DNA of 64,000 nucleotides from Raffaelea ambrosiae (GCA_002778195.1 PCDI01000009.1:128291-192290), one strand, 5' to 3'. Positions 44,755 through 56,090 are shown, numbered from the stretch's first letter. Notes: generated by a model from the sequence alone, not told the origin. Made by a program: numbers and translations.

Positions 44755-45317
44755 TCAGGTCCACAGCCAGAGCATCGTCCATCTCACAATCAGGCTTGCT
44801 GCCCACGCCATACCGGCCAGAACAAGTCCGATGACACACAGAACCGTGCTGCGGATGCGAAAGGCTTCTTCGGTCTCCATTTTCAGCAGTTTGCGCTGCA
44901 TGCTGTGGTAGTAGAACGGTTGCGAGCGGTCGTTCTCTTCGTGCTCGTTCTCGTTCTCGTGGTGGCCATCGTGGCCATGCGTGACCTTGACATACTGGTA
45001 GATCTGACGCCTATAGATAATCCTATGCAGCCAGGCTGGCATGCGATGCGCTAGGGAAGGGGCCGAAGTTGCATTGGAACGGTCCTCGAGGGTGTACGTG
45101 TGGCTGCGCAGCAGAGAGTAGCGGAATTCGACCCAGGCCAGAGAGAGGAGGAACGAGACAAAGACGATTGGTGTCACGACAAGCTAGATTGGAGTTGTCA
45201 GCAAGTGTGCTTCGTGAGGGGGGCGAGCTCGGCCTGGCAGCAGCTGTTCAAGAGTCTCACCTTGTAGACTTTGGACTGTCTCAAGGTTGAAGCGGCAGTC
45301 GAGTCTGTCGATGGCAT
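44755..45317 (-). CDS. Small two-TM membrane protein, unknown function
   Basis: Two exons (45317-45261 and 45183-44755) give 161 residues, with donor GTGAGA and acceptor ATCTAG. Residues 1-19 (MPSTDSTAASTLRQSKVYK) are hydrophilic. TM1 is about 20-44 (LVVTPIVFVSFLLSLAW) and TM2 about 130-155 (TVLCVIGLVLAGMAWAASLIV). Between them is a loop containing a His/Glu/Asn-rich stretch (THGHDGHHENENEHEEND) that could bind metal. I recognise no named family; it resembles small conserved fungal membrane proteins. Splicing in phase right before a TM segment supports a real gene. Confidence 0.75.
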
Positions 45318-46050
45318 CGTGGCAGCAGAAACATGGGCATGCAAAAGAAAGACAATGATCGATTGTGTAACGAGTTGTTGTTGCGACGAAGGGAGAGACG
45401 CCTTGGAGCTGCAGTTATAAACAGCTGTTGGCAACTGCTTACCCGAATGAATACTCAAAAGTCAACAGCCAAGACGACCAGAGTTCGAGCCCACGAAATT
45501 GCGGCGCAAACAAACGCGTGGCAGCATGCCAATCTCGAAAATCGAAGCCGCAGCAGGTGATGTCACTGGTCGCAGGGAGCAGCCTCCTGGCCGGAGGAAC
45601 CGGGGCTCATAGTTGCGGCTGGGTCTCGCCGACCGCGAACGTAGTATCCGCCATTCTCATTGTGTGGCTCAGCATTCATAAGCCGAAGCGTCGCATACAC
45701 CGTACTTTTGGGGTCTGCGTTCCAACTAGTTATTACTCGTAATTATTATTCTTACAGACCCAGCAAGAGCGAGAGCGAGAGCGCGTCGCTCCTTCTGCGC
45801 GGGGCGATCTTCAGTGGGGTGGAACCCCGCCCTTGACATCACTGGGAAACATTCGTGAAGAAGGCGCTGCACAGAGAACGAAAAACAAGGAAACAACGAG
45901 GTTGCGAAGCAATTGGACTTTTATTTTTGGTGTATTCTGCTATTTTGTTATTCGGGCCTTCGTCTTTTGGATTTCGTGCTTTTGTTTTGTCGTTCGTCGC
46001 ATGCTAAAGAGCACCCAGCCCGCTTCCAACTATCCTCAAGAAAGAGCATC
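45318..46050. other. Gene-free stretch
   Basis: No gene seen. It is the promoter side of the two-TM gene and the 3' flank of ridA, with GAGAGCGAGAGCG words (about 45768-45785). Confidence 0.5.
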
Positions 46051-46702
46051 TCAAGGCAGAGCAACGCACTCGATCTCAATGTCGACGTTCTTGGGCAGCG
46101 TCTTGACGGCAACGCAGCTGCGGGCCGGCTTGGATGTGAACCACTTGGCGTACTCCTCGTTGACGCTCTAGAGTGAGTGGCATTTGTCAGCATGTCTTGG
46201 TCTGTGTCTGGCTCTTCCGTGTACCTTTTGTGTCCTTGTCTTCCTCTGATATTCACCCCGTGCAATCTTTTTTTTTCTCTTCCCCTGGGTGCTTCTCCGG
46301 ACCACTTACCGCAAACTGGCCCATGTCGACCAGGAAAATGTTGACCTTGACGACCTTGTCCAGCGACGAGCCGGCAGCGGTCAGCACAGACTGGAGGTTC
46401 TTGATGCAGGTGGCGGTCTTCTCCTGGATGGTGCCCTCGATCAGGTTGCCGTCCTTGTCGGCGGGGATCTGGCCAGAGCAGAAGATGGCAAACGGCGTCT
46501 TAATAGCTTGGGACTGGAAGGAGGTTAGAACTCGTTGCGATTGCTGTGGTCAAGAGAGGGAAGTCGGGTTCAGGAACGCACGTAAGGGCCAGCGGCTGTT
46601 GCACAGTTGTGTTAGCAAGAGACATTGGCACACCGGAGGCATGCGCGCAAGCTCCAATCACTCACGGAAAGCCGCTTCGGTGGTGAAGACTGGGGAGGCC
46701 AT
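46051..46702 (-). CDS. RidA/YjgF/UK114-family enamine/imine deaminase
   Basis: RidA proteins hydrolyse reactive 2-aminoacrylate-type enamines released by PLP enzymes such as threonine dehydratase, and in fungi Mmf1/Hmf1 protect branched-chain amino acid metabolism and mitochondria. Four exons: 46702-46666, 46595-46582 (14 nt), 46513-46310 and 46167-46051. They give 123 residues, the normal length. The product reads MASPVFTTEAAFPAGPY, then IKTPFAIFCSGQIPAD, the core helix LQSVLTAAGSSLDKVVKVNIFL, and the signature PARSCVAVKTLPK with the catalytic Arg, ending DIEIECVALP. The absence of an N-terminal presequence suggests a cytosolic (Hmf1-like) form. The ATG at 46702 is the only one consistent with the tiny second exon. 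The trimeric fold cannot be judged from sequence alone but all core residues are present. Confidence 0.95.
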
Positions 46703-48390
46703 GTTGGACGAGAATCGGCGAGGATGCACGCGGGAAGCAGTGGACACGGCTGGCAAGATCCGGCGAGAGCAAGGACGAGAGACAATGGGTGCAAAACGTG
46801 CAGCGGCGAGCTTCAGCATCAGTCGGGGGAGGGGGAGGGGGAGAAAAGAGCTTGTCTTGTGGAGTTGTGAAATTCTGCTTGGTCGGGCGAAGCTGTCGTC
46901 TTTAATATATAGTTATTTTGTGGCTCGGGTGGTTTGGTGGTGTCTTTGGTCTTTTGGTGCCCTTTGGTAATCTTTGGTGGTGTCCTCGGTGGTGTCTTTG
47001 GTGGTTCCATTGGTGGTCCCATTGGTGGTTCCTTTGTCGGCCCCTCGTTGTTCCTGTTTACCATCTTCCTGCGGTGCTAGTTTCTGGGTCTTCATTCTTC
47101 CCAAAGGCTGCTTCCTAATCCGCCCTTCAGGGAAGGATTGCCTGTTTCCACTTTGGCCCAGGGCCTCCGTTCATCGGATCGGCCCCGCTGCTGCAGCGCA
47201 GGATACCATCGGCCTACCCAACTATCGCCCGCCAGAGCTTCCGCAAATCCCGAGGACGTTGTCGAAGCTTTATGCAGCAAGGTGTGTCTGGGGCGTCTTC
47301 CATTGGCTTGCGGACATCACTGGATCGGACCTTGCTTACATGGGTGTGTGCTATGTAACTAGAGCTAGCATCTATCCCACGTGGCTGGACAGACACGTCT
47401 GGGGAAAACATGTCACCGGTTGCCGGAATAATATATTGTGTTTGCAGTTCGGTGTCGAGGAGTATTTTTCTTGTTCTTCGACCACCCCAGAACAACGAGC
47501 AGGAACACCGAGCACGGGCCTCCTTATACCGGAGGGTCTTGACAAAGAGGGAAAGCGCACAAGCCGAAGAACGGAGCGACACAAGAACACAGCAAGAATC
47601 GAACAGAACAACGGGCGCGTTGCAGGAGAAAGATAATTGGCGCGCAAGGCTCCCTAACAAACCGGGCCTCACCTCGTGGTGCCGTGTCAGGTTTGCCCCT
47701 GTTTCACGGCGACGTATTGGCTCGGCAGAAGGGTTCTCCGCTGAAGAGGAACAAAAACACACAATAACTATTAACTAGTTACATACTATAGTAGTACGAG
47801 GACACACAGTAGAATAAAATGCTCTGTGCATTCTACATAGTACTATGCACCAGGTCGCATTGTTTACAGTCATGCTACATTGCGTCGTACACAAAATTTG
47901 ATTGAAATGCAGACGTGTGTCAGGTCTGGAAGAATGGCAAGAGTGGCAGGCATGCTGCTTGGCTGGCCCCGTGCAATGGAGCAATCTCTTTTCATCGCTC
48001 TGTCAAAGAGCCTCGATTTGTACGGCGTAACTACTCGCAGTAACATCAGGGGTAAGATACCGCCCATAAAATAAAGGGGCTCTGTCTAGGTACCGGGCGG
48101 CCCAAACAGCAGGACCCAATAAAATAAGTGCAACCGAAAATAGAAGGAGCGACTGCAAACAAAACCCACCCCCGTTTTCTCTTCGTCATCACGGAACTTG
48201 AACTCGACCGCACACTCGCTCCTCACGCTCTTTTTCACAACTCTCCTCCTAGGTACGGCCATGACTCGTTGACGGCCCGTTCCTTTCCACTCCTTCTTAT
48301 TCTCCTTCGTCCCGGCTGAGCCCTTTCGGCTCGCTTCCGCTCGCTCTCGGATCTTTCTTTTCTCTTTCCTTTCTCTTTGTTCGTCAAACA
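46703..48390. other. Divergent intergenic region between ridA and the one-TM gene
   Basis: No gene is recognised. A degenerate array of GGTGG-containing 12-bp units lies at 46921-47040, and the TAC/GTA motif occurs at 47765-47850. Pyrimidine-rich sequence (48170-48380) precedes the plus-strand gene. Confidence 0.5.
46921..47040. repeat. Degenerate 12-bp minisatellite
   Basis: About nine imperfect units based on TTTGGTGGTGTC lie in the ridA promoter region. Minus-strand reading gives Thr/Lys/Pro-rich frames that are repeat artefacts. Confidence 0.8.
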
Positions 48391-48936
48391 ATGGCGCCCT
48401 CCAAAGCGATACGACCAGCACTCCTGGCAGCAAGGTCGGCGGCTGCCAACTTCCCGGCCAGCGAGGGCGGCGACAACCTCGTCGCACGTACCCTTTTTCG
48501 TCTCCTCTTCGCCCGCAAGGACTGCGTGTCCAACGACAACATCAATACCTGCGAGAAGCCAGTGGCCCAATCCCATGTCATTCTGGCCGTGGTGCTGAGT
48601 GTTGGGTATGCTTGCTGCTGCAGGGCCTTCTGTTCTTACTGCCATTCTTCTTCTCCTGAATCAGCCAGCTAACACGCTACTCTCCAACACTCCAGACTGT
48701 TCTTCCTCGTCACCATCACCCTCGTCCTCGTATGGCTGCACATGCGCCGGAAAGCCCGCGATCGCAAGGAAGAGGAACTCGACCCATTCGAACTCGCCGC
48801 GTACGGACTCGAACCAGCACCGGCCAAGACAGAACGATCACGACGCATGCACTGGCCAGGACAAAGGAGTCAGCCAGTCGTGACAGCCTCGGGTCCGGGG
48901 ACAAGGGAGTCCATACAGGCACTCACTCGAAATTGA
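48391..48936 (+). CDS. Small single-TM protein with DPFELAAYGL motif, unknown function
   Basis: Two exons (48391-48605 and 48696-48936) give 151 residues, with donor GTATGC and acceptor CTCCAG. Residues 1-60 are basic/amphipathic (MAPSKAIRPALLAARSAAAN) and contain two Cys (KDCVSNDNINTC) that could form a disulfide. Joining the exons creates one TM segment at about 64-87 (SHVILAVVLSVGLFFLVTIT...). A basic stop-transfer MRRKARDRK and the motif DPFELAAYGL follow, a combination I recall from uncharacterised filamentous-ascomycete proteins. The tail is Ser/Thr/Arg-rich. Topology would be N-out, C-in. Function is unknown. Confidence 0.75.
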
Positions 48937-49410
48937 GGGAACTCTTTTCTTGGGGGCCACTCTTATGTCTTTACAATTTCGGGTCTTTGTTCGGGCAGCG
49001 TGAGCATGCTGCAAAGGGAAATGGGGGACATGGGGGCAATGGGCATAGCGGCGTTTTCTTGTTTAGAATGCGGAAATTTTTTTTTTTTTTCGAAGTCAAA
49101 GCCAAACTAAGTAAACCAACTAACATAAAAAAAAACATGTATATATATATATATATAACTGTAGATATGATATCAACACCAACCGTTCCCCTGGAGGAAA
49201 CGGAGTACAAAGGAACGCGCAAGTAAAGTTCTAGTCCGTGGCCGGTTGGTCCGGCCCCGTGGTGGCAGCTGCCCGGCAGCAAGACCTCTCCTCTTTGCCT
49301 TGGTCTATGTGGTTTCATCTGTGCATTGTGAACGCACCGGCTTTGTCGTTCCTTTGTCCTTTGTTGTCGTTACTTTCCACGGCGAGCCGTTTCTTCTTCC
49401 TCTCGTCTCC
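48937..49410. other. Convergent 3' region
   Basis: This lies between the 3' ends of the one-TM gene and the thioesterase gene. It holds T13-type and TATATATATA tracts (about 49078-49160) and no gene. Confidence 0.6.
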
Positions 49411-50385
49411 TCACAGAGATGGCTTGTACGGCCGCATGATGCTCTGCTGCGTCATGTTCGCTACCAGGTTGCCCTTCTTGTCCCACAGCCGTGCCTCCGA
49501 GTACGTCCGCCCGTTGCCGCCCGTCACCGTCCGTAGCTCCCGCAGCAGCCAGTCGTCCAGGCTCGCATCTAGCGTGAAGAATCGCAGCGCAAAGTCCAGG
49601 CTCGACGCCGCCTGCACGTCAAACAGAAACATGTTGCTGTGCGACAGGGGCAGGAAGGACAGAGTCCCGTCCAGGAGGTAGCCAATGGCGGCATAGTTGT
49701 CGGCTGCCGACTGCAGCGGGGACCACGCGCGCATCCAGTCGGCCGACGTCTTGTCGCGCAGCTCGAGGTGGTCCTGTGGCGTCTTGGCCTCTTTGACGAG
49801 ACCGAGAATGTTGTGCGGCAACACGCCCTCGGGGCAGTACCGCGACTCGTACATCTTCGTCATGGGCGCAAACTGCGATTTGCAGACGTCCGCCATGTCG
49901 GCCGGCAGCACGCCCTCGCGCACGCGCGCCTCGATGGCCTCGGCCACGGTGATGGACTTTTCGGGCGGCGAGTATGTCCGGGCCGGCGTCTGCGAGTACG
50001 TGAAGAGCGTGAACTTCTCGGCCACCTGGAAGTCGGCCGTCATGAGCAGGCACGGTCGCAGCTTCGCTTCGCCGCCCTCGGTCGCCTGCTCCTGGAAGAC
50101 CTCCACCAGCCGCGTCGCAAACGTGCGCGTGTCGCGGATCCGGCGCACGCGGCACCGCAGCTTCGACGTCAGCAGTGCCGGCCCCAGGTAGTTGCCCATG
50201 ACCGAGTAGGCAATGTAGGGGGGGTCCACCGTCGCGTAGGCCGCGCGCAGAGCCACGCCAATAGCGAAGCCGCCGTAGGCCGTCTTCAGCGCCTCGCCCA
50301 TGCGGCTGGGGTAGCCCTTGCTCTGGAACTCATCGGGCCCAATCTCCTCGACGGTGACGGCCTCTTGCAGATCGCCTGCAGGCAT
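49411..50385 (-). CDS. TesB-like acyl-CoA thioesterase (double hotdog)
   Basis: This enzyme would hydrolyse acyl-CoA to free acid and CoA. It is a single exon of 324 residues from the ATG at 50385. The N-terminal hotdog begins after MPAGDLQEAVTVEEIGPDEF, with YGGFAIGVALRAAY corresponding to the GG-helix and YIAYSVMGNYLGPA...VRRIRDTRTFATR to the beta-sheet with the conserved RxxRxFxxR pattern. The C-terminal hotdog contains SLDFALRFFTLDASLDDWLLRE and the typical end GRTYSEARLWDKKGNLVANMTQQSIMRP. The C-terminal tripeptide PSL is not a clear peroxisomal PTS1, so location is open. The length fits the fungal acyl-CoA thioesterase II group. An extra upstream exon cannot be excluded, because CCTGCAG immediately around the start resembles an acceptor. 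Confidence 0.88.
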   Translation of the reverse strand: MPAGDLQEAVTVEEIGPDEFQSKGYPSRMGEALKTAYGGFAIGVALRAAYATVDPPYIAYSVMGNYLGPALLTSKLRCRVRRIRDTRTFATRLVEVFQEQATEGGEAKLRPCLLMTADFQVAEKFTLFTYSQTPARTYSPPEKSITVAEAIEARVREGVLPADMADVCKSQFAPMTKMYESRYCPEGVLPHNILGLVKEAKTPQDHLELRDKTSADWMRAWSPLQSAADNYAAIGYLLDGTLSFLPLSHSNMFLFDVQAASSLDFALRFFTLDASLDDWLLRELRTVTGGNGRTYSEARLWDKKGNLVANMTQQSIMRPYKPSL

Positions 50386-52164
50386 TGAGTGGGCGTGTGC
50401 GAGGGGTGTGTACGGGGTGTAGGGGTCATGTAGGCGTGTTGATCAACTCAGGTCGTACAGGCACGCCAATCACTCGTGTAGGATACTGCGCGCAACCTGT
50501 TTTGTCGTGCCGAGAATGAGAGGCATGCAAAATGTCGCAGCAAGCTGGAGCTGACCTGCTGCACAGCCGGTGCGAGAGCGCTGCGAGCTATCTACTTTGT
50601 ATAGCAACGTGCACAGGCGGCCCGTCAGCTTGTGAAGGCCAGCTGCCGAGGTCAAACGCAAGCAGGCCGGCTTTTGGAGAAGCTCATTTTTGCGGGGTAT
50701 CCCACTAAATCCCGGGGGCGATGACTACTGGACTGCCGTGATTAGCGACCGTAGTTCATTTTAGTCAACTACCATTATCGTGTTTTGGCAATGCCTGTCT
50801 CTCGATACAGGAGGGCCGGACATCCAGGGCCACCCAACGGCCAGATGGTCCGGACGTCCCAAAATTCGGGATGACGGGCGGAGCTGTAGCATTGATTCTA
50901 GCATGGTGCAAGTCTCGTACTTTTATGTGGCGCAAAAAGCATTGCAAGTATTACGAAGTAGCGACACATTGTATCCTGCCAACGGCGTCAAAGCACCCCT
51001 GATTTTACAGGGCCTGCCCCCCCTAAATCGCGGTAGATAGTCGCCTAGATCTCAGCTTCGGCTGCCGATTCTGCTCAGACGAGAACCGCATGGCCAGGGA
51101 AGATGCATGCTGTGCAACCCATGGACGCCAAACGGCTTTCGCAAATTGATTGTCCTTGCACAATCGAGCCCTGGCAAGGCTAAGCGCGACATAACTATCA
51201 GCCCTGGTTTCCCCAGACCCCCAGACCACCAAAATACGCGCTCTTGGACTGCAACGGTACTGCAACTCCAAGTCGAAGTATTTCGCTTTCCAGACCATAA
51301 TCTCTCTTTGCCCGTGAATGACCGCCGTGCGAGCTTGCAAAGCTGACTTGGCCTTGACCTTTGCACCACCGACATCGGCTGCTGACATGTTCTTATTATC
51401 TGGCGATGCTTATGTCAACCCGCGGATGCACGTTTTCCCATTTTCCCCCGCCCGCCTGCGCTCTTCCACCGCGCCCAAGTAGGAGAATCGATGTTCCCAA
51501 CAATGCTGTGACGAATGGTCTTTGCTTTGTAGGAACATGGCAACGACCTGAATGATGGAATGGCGTTGTCAGTGTCGACAAAGGACGACTGATTCTTTGG
51601 TCGAACTTGGAGGAACTTGGAGGATCAAAGAGCGGGCGTATTTGTCAGATTCGCCGTCATTGGCAGGGTGGCACCACAAGGAGATCCATGGCTTTCACGG
51701 CATACGGCTACACGATAATGGAAGCTTTCAAAGATGACGACTTTGTTTATCGTCCTCCCTCCTCCCTTTCATCGTTGCCATCTCTCGACAAAGATCACAA
51801 AGCGTGGTAAAGATGTTCTTTTCCACCTCTTGCCAGTCAATGTAGTTTCGCAAAGCTGCAGTAACAATGGATGCATCACCCTGCCAATTCATCTTTGTCA
51901 CAGCTGCACTTTAATACAATAAATCGTTTTCTTTGCAGTCGAGTACGCTCTTTGTCTCAGCAGTATATAAAGGTCCCTCGACTTTCTGTTGATCATTTGC
52001 ATGAACAAGTTGTCTTCCATCACGCCAAATCATCTCCGCGTCTGAGCTATCCCTGGTCCTACCAAACTCACATCATCATCTAAACAGGTTCCTCGTAGAC
52101 AACAAACGAACGTGCCCGTTTTCTTTTGTACGTTCTGGTCTTTTCAACACTTATTCTAGGTATC
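50386..52164. other. 1.8-kb gene-free stretch
   Basis: No recognisable gene on either strand. It is the thioesterase promoter side plus ordinary low-information sequence. A short TATAAA-containing stretch at 51960-51972 lies 200 bp before the doubtful ORF at 52165. Confidence 0.5.
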
Positions 52165-52821
52165 ATGGCCCACTATGGCACGGGTGGTTACTATGAAATT
52201 CCGTACAATCCCAACCCGGGACAAATTACCAGCTGGAAAAGGCCCAGGGACTCGCAGAAAGGGAGGAGATATGCCAAACAACGTGGTCCTCCTCTTACCG
52301 AACAACCTGGTCCTCCTCTTACCTTTGATGATATTTTTGAGAACGCAGCAAAACACAACGACGCCAGGAACGGCAATGCGAGAGACAATCAGTATCAATC
52401 AAAGCCTCCACAGTGTGAATTAAACGGCCAAAGTCGATGTTCGGGTTCTGGTCATTGGGAAAACTGCAGACCCCTTTACGCCTATGAAAATGGTCCGGTA
52501 AGCAACCCAGAGAAGCCCCCCCCCCCCAAATCATGGCAAGGTGTAGTGCTATCAAACAGAGACCTCGAGACCGATGTCCTGGGAGCCCCGGCTCCCGGGC
52601 TATGGAGAAGAGCAACCATGCTCTCTAGCGTGCCGAGGCCAACTTCCCGTGGTCGCAAGTCGAGGTTTCACGAGGAGCTGTCCGAGTCAGACGATCTGCC
52701 CGAGGAAAGCGGGACTCAAGATCACCACTGCCAACAGACGAGGACCTCACCTGCCCGTTGCCATACCTCGAAACAAAGATCTCATTCCAGCTGGTTTAAG
52801 CTTATGACTTGTTTTTGGTGA
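52165..52821 (+). CDS. Doubtful ORF, 218 residues, unknown
   Basis: This open frame starts MAHYGTGGYYEIPYNPNPGQ and has a duplicated RGPPLTEQPGPPLT element, a Cys pair (CELNGQSRCSG) and a Ser/Arg-rich end. An upstream TTCTAG followed by ATCATGGCC is compatible with a 5' UTR intron. A C12 run (52516-52527) inside it makes the downstream frame uncertain; a one-base change there would switch to a different open frame ending near 52807. I recognise no domain. It could be a lineage-specific gene or chance. Confidence 0.3.
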   Translation: MAHYGTGGYYEIPYNPNPGQITSWKRPRDSQKGRRYAKQRGPPLTEQPGPPLTFDDIFENAAKHNDARNGNARDNQYQSKPPQCELNGQSRCSGSGHWENCRPLYAYENGPVSNPEKPPPPKSWQGVVLSNRDLETDVLGAPAPGLWRRATMLSSVPRPTSRGRKSRFHEELSESDDLPEESGTQDHHCQQTRTSPARCHTSKQRSHSSWFKLMTCFW

Positions 52822-53246
52822 GATTTGGGAACAAATTTCAATGTCGACATTGGGTTTCTTGGAGCATTGCTTTGGTGGTATTTCAATGTCTGGTTTTGTG
52901 GAGGTGTATCGGTAGCAGGTAGAAATTCATGATTAGAAGAGAAAGGGAAATGCAAATAATTTCAACAGCTCGAAGCTCTCGCTGAACAAAACGAAGGACA
53001 ATTCTTCTCTTTACTACAACAACACAAAATGTCTCCAGACACTGCTCCAGACACTGCGCCGTCTGGGACGCGCACACCCAGGCATCCTGGGTCCTGGTGA
53101 TTATGGCTGGAGTCGATTGTCCCAGAAAGGCTCCCGGACGTTGACTTGACTGCTGGCCCGGGACGGAGACCAAGTGCTACACGACATGGGCCGCAAAGAG
53201 CTCTCAACGATCCAGGTTCATCGCTGTGAGCGGATTCAGCCCAGCA
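52822..53246. other. Stretch possibly holding the lost 5' part of a regulator gene
   Basis: No intact frame. The sequence precedes the Zn2Cys6-regulator relic, but I could not find a Cys6 zinc cluster in any frame. Confidence 0.4.
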
Positions 53247-53977
53247 GGACCGCCCAATAGACAGCTCACTGGGCAGGATCACCGACCAGATCAGACTGGT
53301 TTCTGTGACGGCGGGGACAGACCTGCGCTACCTGGGGCCGTCCAGCGGGCTTTTCTTCACCAGATTTGTCTTGGCCGGCCTAGGAAAGAAGGTACAGACG
53401 GGAAAGCCTGCTCCTAATGCGTCGGCAGAGAGTGGCACCGGGGTCCCGCCCGACCTCCTTATTGTCCTACCAAAATAACTGCCTCATGCAAAGAGGCTGC
53501 CCGAGGGACTTCGACAACGTCCACCTGCAATCTGCTTTCATGCTCGAGCCCATACGCCAAAGAACCACCCAAGACGTGTACAAAAAGTGTATGAAGGCAT
53601 CGTGGAGGTCGGGCCCCACTGGACGTCAACGCCGACGATCTCAAGTTGGAGTAGCCGAGAGAGCGCCAGGTTGGCGAGCCGCTGACCACCATGTCCACGG
53701 GCTATCCGCCTCTTTCGGGCTGTCTTCGGCGATGGTGCGGCGGCTGGTGACGCAGCAGATGAACACACCAGGTGGGGACGGTGGTTATATTGCCGGGACC
53801 CCGGGGAAGGCTGCGGCCGCGGACGCGCGGGCATGTTGTCAATGGACTTCAACGCGGGGCCCCTTCCGACTTTGGGGGACGGAATCGCTATGTGAGCGTT
53901 GTAGACATGGCGAGGATCCAAGAACACGGACTATCCGGTGCGGAACAGCCGCGAATGGGCTGATACAGTTCGATTGA
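53247..53977 (+). pseudogene. Relic of a Zn2Cys6-type transcription factor (middle region)
   Basis: The frame at 53235-53476 reads DRPIDSSLGRITDQIRLVSV, then TAGTDLRYLGPSSGLFFTR and VLAGLGKKVQ. It closely resembles the conserved segment that precedes the fungal_trans domain of many binuclear-cluster regulators (LRYLGPSSG). A stop follows at LIVLPK. Similarity then passes to another frame at 53500-53590 (DFDNVHLQSAFMLEPIRQRTTQDVY), where the family has a tyrosine-rich HLQYPFLHEP. Stops and frameshifts continue to about 53950. No zinc cluster is visible upstream. This is either a decayed gene or a displaced fragment. Confidence 0.6.
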
Positions 53978-54092
53978 TCAGCACCATATAAATCCAATGT
54001 GAAGATGTGCTTTTGGTTTCCTCTTCTCCCTTGTCTCCTTTCTCGTTTTATCCTGCATTCGTTGTTCTTTATTGGCCTCAATTGCTTCCGAG

Positions 54093-54824
54093 ATGCCGAT
54101 GTATCAGATCCACCACTTCATCTCCCTGACCAAGGAACAGCGAGATGAACTCGCCAAGGCAATCACGTATATCCACAGTCGCAAGTTTTCGACGCCGAGT
54201 CTTTTTGTGAACGCAAAGTTCATCGATGCCAACGGGCAGTACTATTATGCCGCTGGCGAGCAGGTCTGTTCCGTCCAGCCAAAGTCTCTGTCAAGTCTCT
54301 GTCAAGTCTCTGTCAAGTCTCTGTCAAGTCTCTGTCTTGAGGTCTAGATCACGCTCACAATTCTCCTGATTGTCAACTACTTTCTACAGAGAAACGTCAA
54401 TCATATCCCCGGTCACGTCCGTGACGGGGGGGGGTCGAACTACAGCCGAGTTCGATGAGGTGGTCCTGGAGATCATAGAGGCTTGGGACAAGATTGTCAA
54501 TGGCGGACAGAAGGGCCACGGAGACAAAGCCTTGAAGGTGGTCTTTCTCAGTGGCTCCCTCATAGCCGGAGTGGAGAATGGCTTTGTTGTTCCCAAGGTA
54601 CGTTATTTGACAATGCCACAATGAGCCCTACAGAGAGTCTGACCTTCTTGCCGCTGGCAATGTCCGTCGATCCACACGTAGCTGACTACCCACAGGCTGG
54701 GGAAGACCAGAAATGGATACGCGACAACAAGGCCAATTTCGAGAACCTGGCCAGCGAAGGCGACACTGCTTTCGCCAACCTTTTGCACGAGCTGGAGACA
54801 AGGGAAGACCTGGCACTGGTGTAG
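54093..54824 (+). pseudogene. Tautomerase-family gene with a one-base frameshift at a G9 run
   Basis: Three exons (54093-54263, 54390-54597 and 54696-54824) encode a cis-CaaD/oxalocrotonate tautomerase-like protein (Tautomerase_3 type) of about 168 residues. It starts MPMYQIHHFISLTKEQRDEL, so processing would expose the catalytic Pro. It continues HSRKFSTPSLFVNAKFIDAN, then RNVNHIPGHVRDG, then RTTAEFDEVVLEIIEAWDKIV, VVFLSGSLIAGVENGFVVPK, and the tail AGEDQKWIRDNKANFENLA. Exons 1 and 3 are in phase 0, but exon 2 is 208 nt, one base too long. The shift falls exactly at G9 (54425-54433), where HVRDG is in one frame and RTTAEF in the next. One G fewer would restore the reading frame, so this is either a recent pseudogene or an assembly error. 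Intron 1 holds an 11-bp tandem repeat. Confidence 0.85.
54282..54336. repeat. 11-bp tandem repeat, 5 copies, inside an intron
   Basis: Five perfect copies of AAGTCTCTGTC lie in intron 1 of the tautomerase-like gene. Confidence 0.97.
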
Positions 54825-55564
54825 GAGGAAAGCCGTGGGAAAATACTCGAGGCTCCCACACAAATCACGACGCCTATCACAATGTCTACTACAAGGAGGC
54901 ACATGCCTAACGGTTGACAGAGGCATTGAAAACCGAAGTCTTGACCATAATTGCTATTTTCTGTGGATTCGGCTTTGCCATTGTTCACTAATGATCAATC
55001 TGATCACCAAGGAGTTGAAAAGACAACGGACCTTTCGTCTCCCCAATTATATTGCGGCCAGGTCATTCTGGTGACGCTCGAGTGTGTGGTCTGTGTATCT
55101 TACTGCGTACACCGTACGTATAAGTGAAAGAGGGCCGGGCGCGCAAGCGCTGGGCCTCGGCGCGCAGGCCCACACGCAAGTGCACCTTTGTGAAACATTT
55201 CCCCCCTGCGCTGCTCACGCGAACAGTTTTCCACTCTGTGCACGAGCACATGTAGCCCTGAGAGAATGTTACAGAGGGGCAAAGAAGCTAACCACACCGT
55301 ACGTAGTAGGCCATGTCGATCATAGCAGATCAAAGCTAAATAAGAGGAGTAATTAAAGCATAGCACGGTGTTATTATTATGAGGAGGGGGGGGGGATGAT
55401 GATATTATAGCTAAACAAAGCAAAATATAGTTAGTCAACAGCGAAGCACCAAGACGAAGCCAGGAAACACCCACGAAGAGGATTTCAAGTCCGTGACCAG
55501 AGACGAGACGGAAACATGAAACACAGACATGGCAGAAGGAAACTGCAATGCGAAAGACAAGTTT

Positions 55565-55608
55565 CCCAGAAGGAATCTTCCCAGAAGGAATCTTCCCAGA
55601 AGAAGTCT
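55565..55608. repeat. 15-bp tandem repeat, about 2.9 copies
   Basis: The unit is CCCAGAAGGAATCTT; the third copy is diverged. Confidence 0.9.
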
Positions 55609-56090
55609 GACATGGACGGCAAAGCGAAGAAAGGGAGAAGAGCGGGAGGTGCGCGGGAATGCCGCCGTTCTTTCATGCGTTAACAACCAGGGAAGAGAGA
55701 ACGGCATACAACCAGGGTCCTCGGCTCACTGCAAGCATTCCTTCCTCTTGCCGTCTTCAGAACCCAACACAGATGCGATTGTGGTACAAAGGAAGGAACA
55801 AGACTTCTCCGCAATCTACTGCAAACGGGACAAGGGAAAAGTGAAAAAGGTTCGGGGGGGGGGTTCTGTCTGCGAGAGTCTTCAAATAGATTGTCATTTC
55901 ATCATTGGCCGGTGGGCTCACAAGCCCTTTGCAAAGTAGAAAGCCATCCCTGCCGGCGTCTGCGCGCACACGCATGCATTGCGTCCGAGCAAGTTGCTGC
56001 AGCCCCTTGTTGAAGAGACACCGTGCGCCATGACGATGTTGCTCGTTCCTGTGGTTGTTGTGGTCGTTGCTATGTTCGGTCTTCCCGTCT

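Noticed and set aside
45480..45495. Box-B-like AGTTCGAGCCCAC
   Set aside because: No matching A box, acceptor stem or cloverleaf could be drawn around it, so no tRNA is called.
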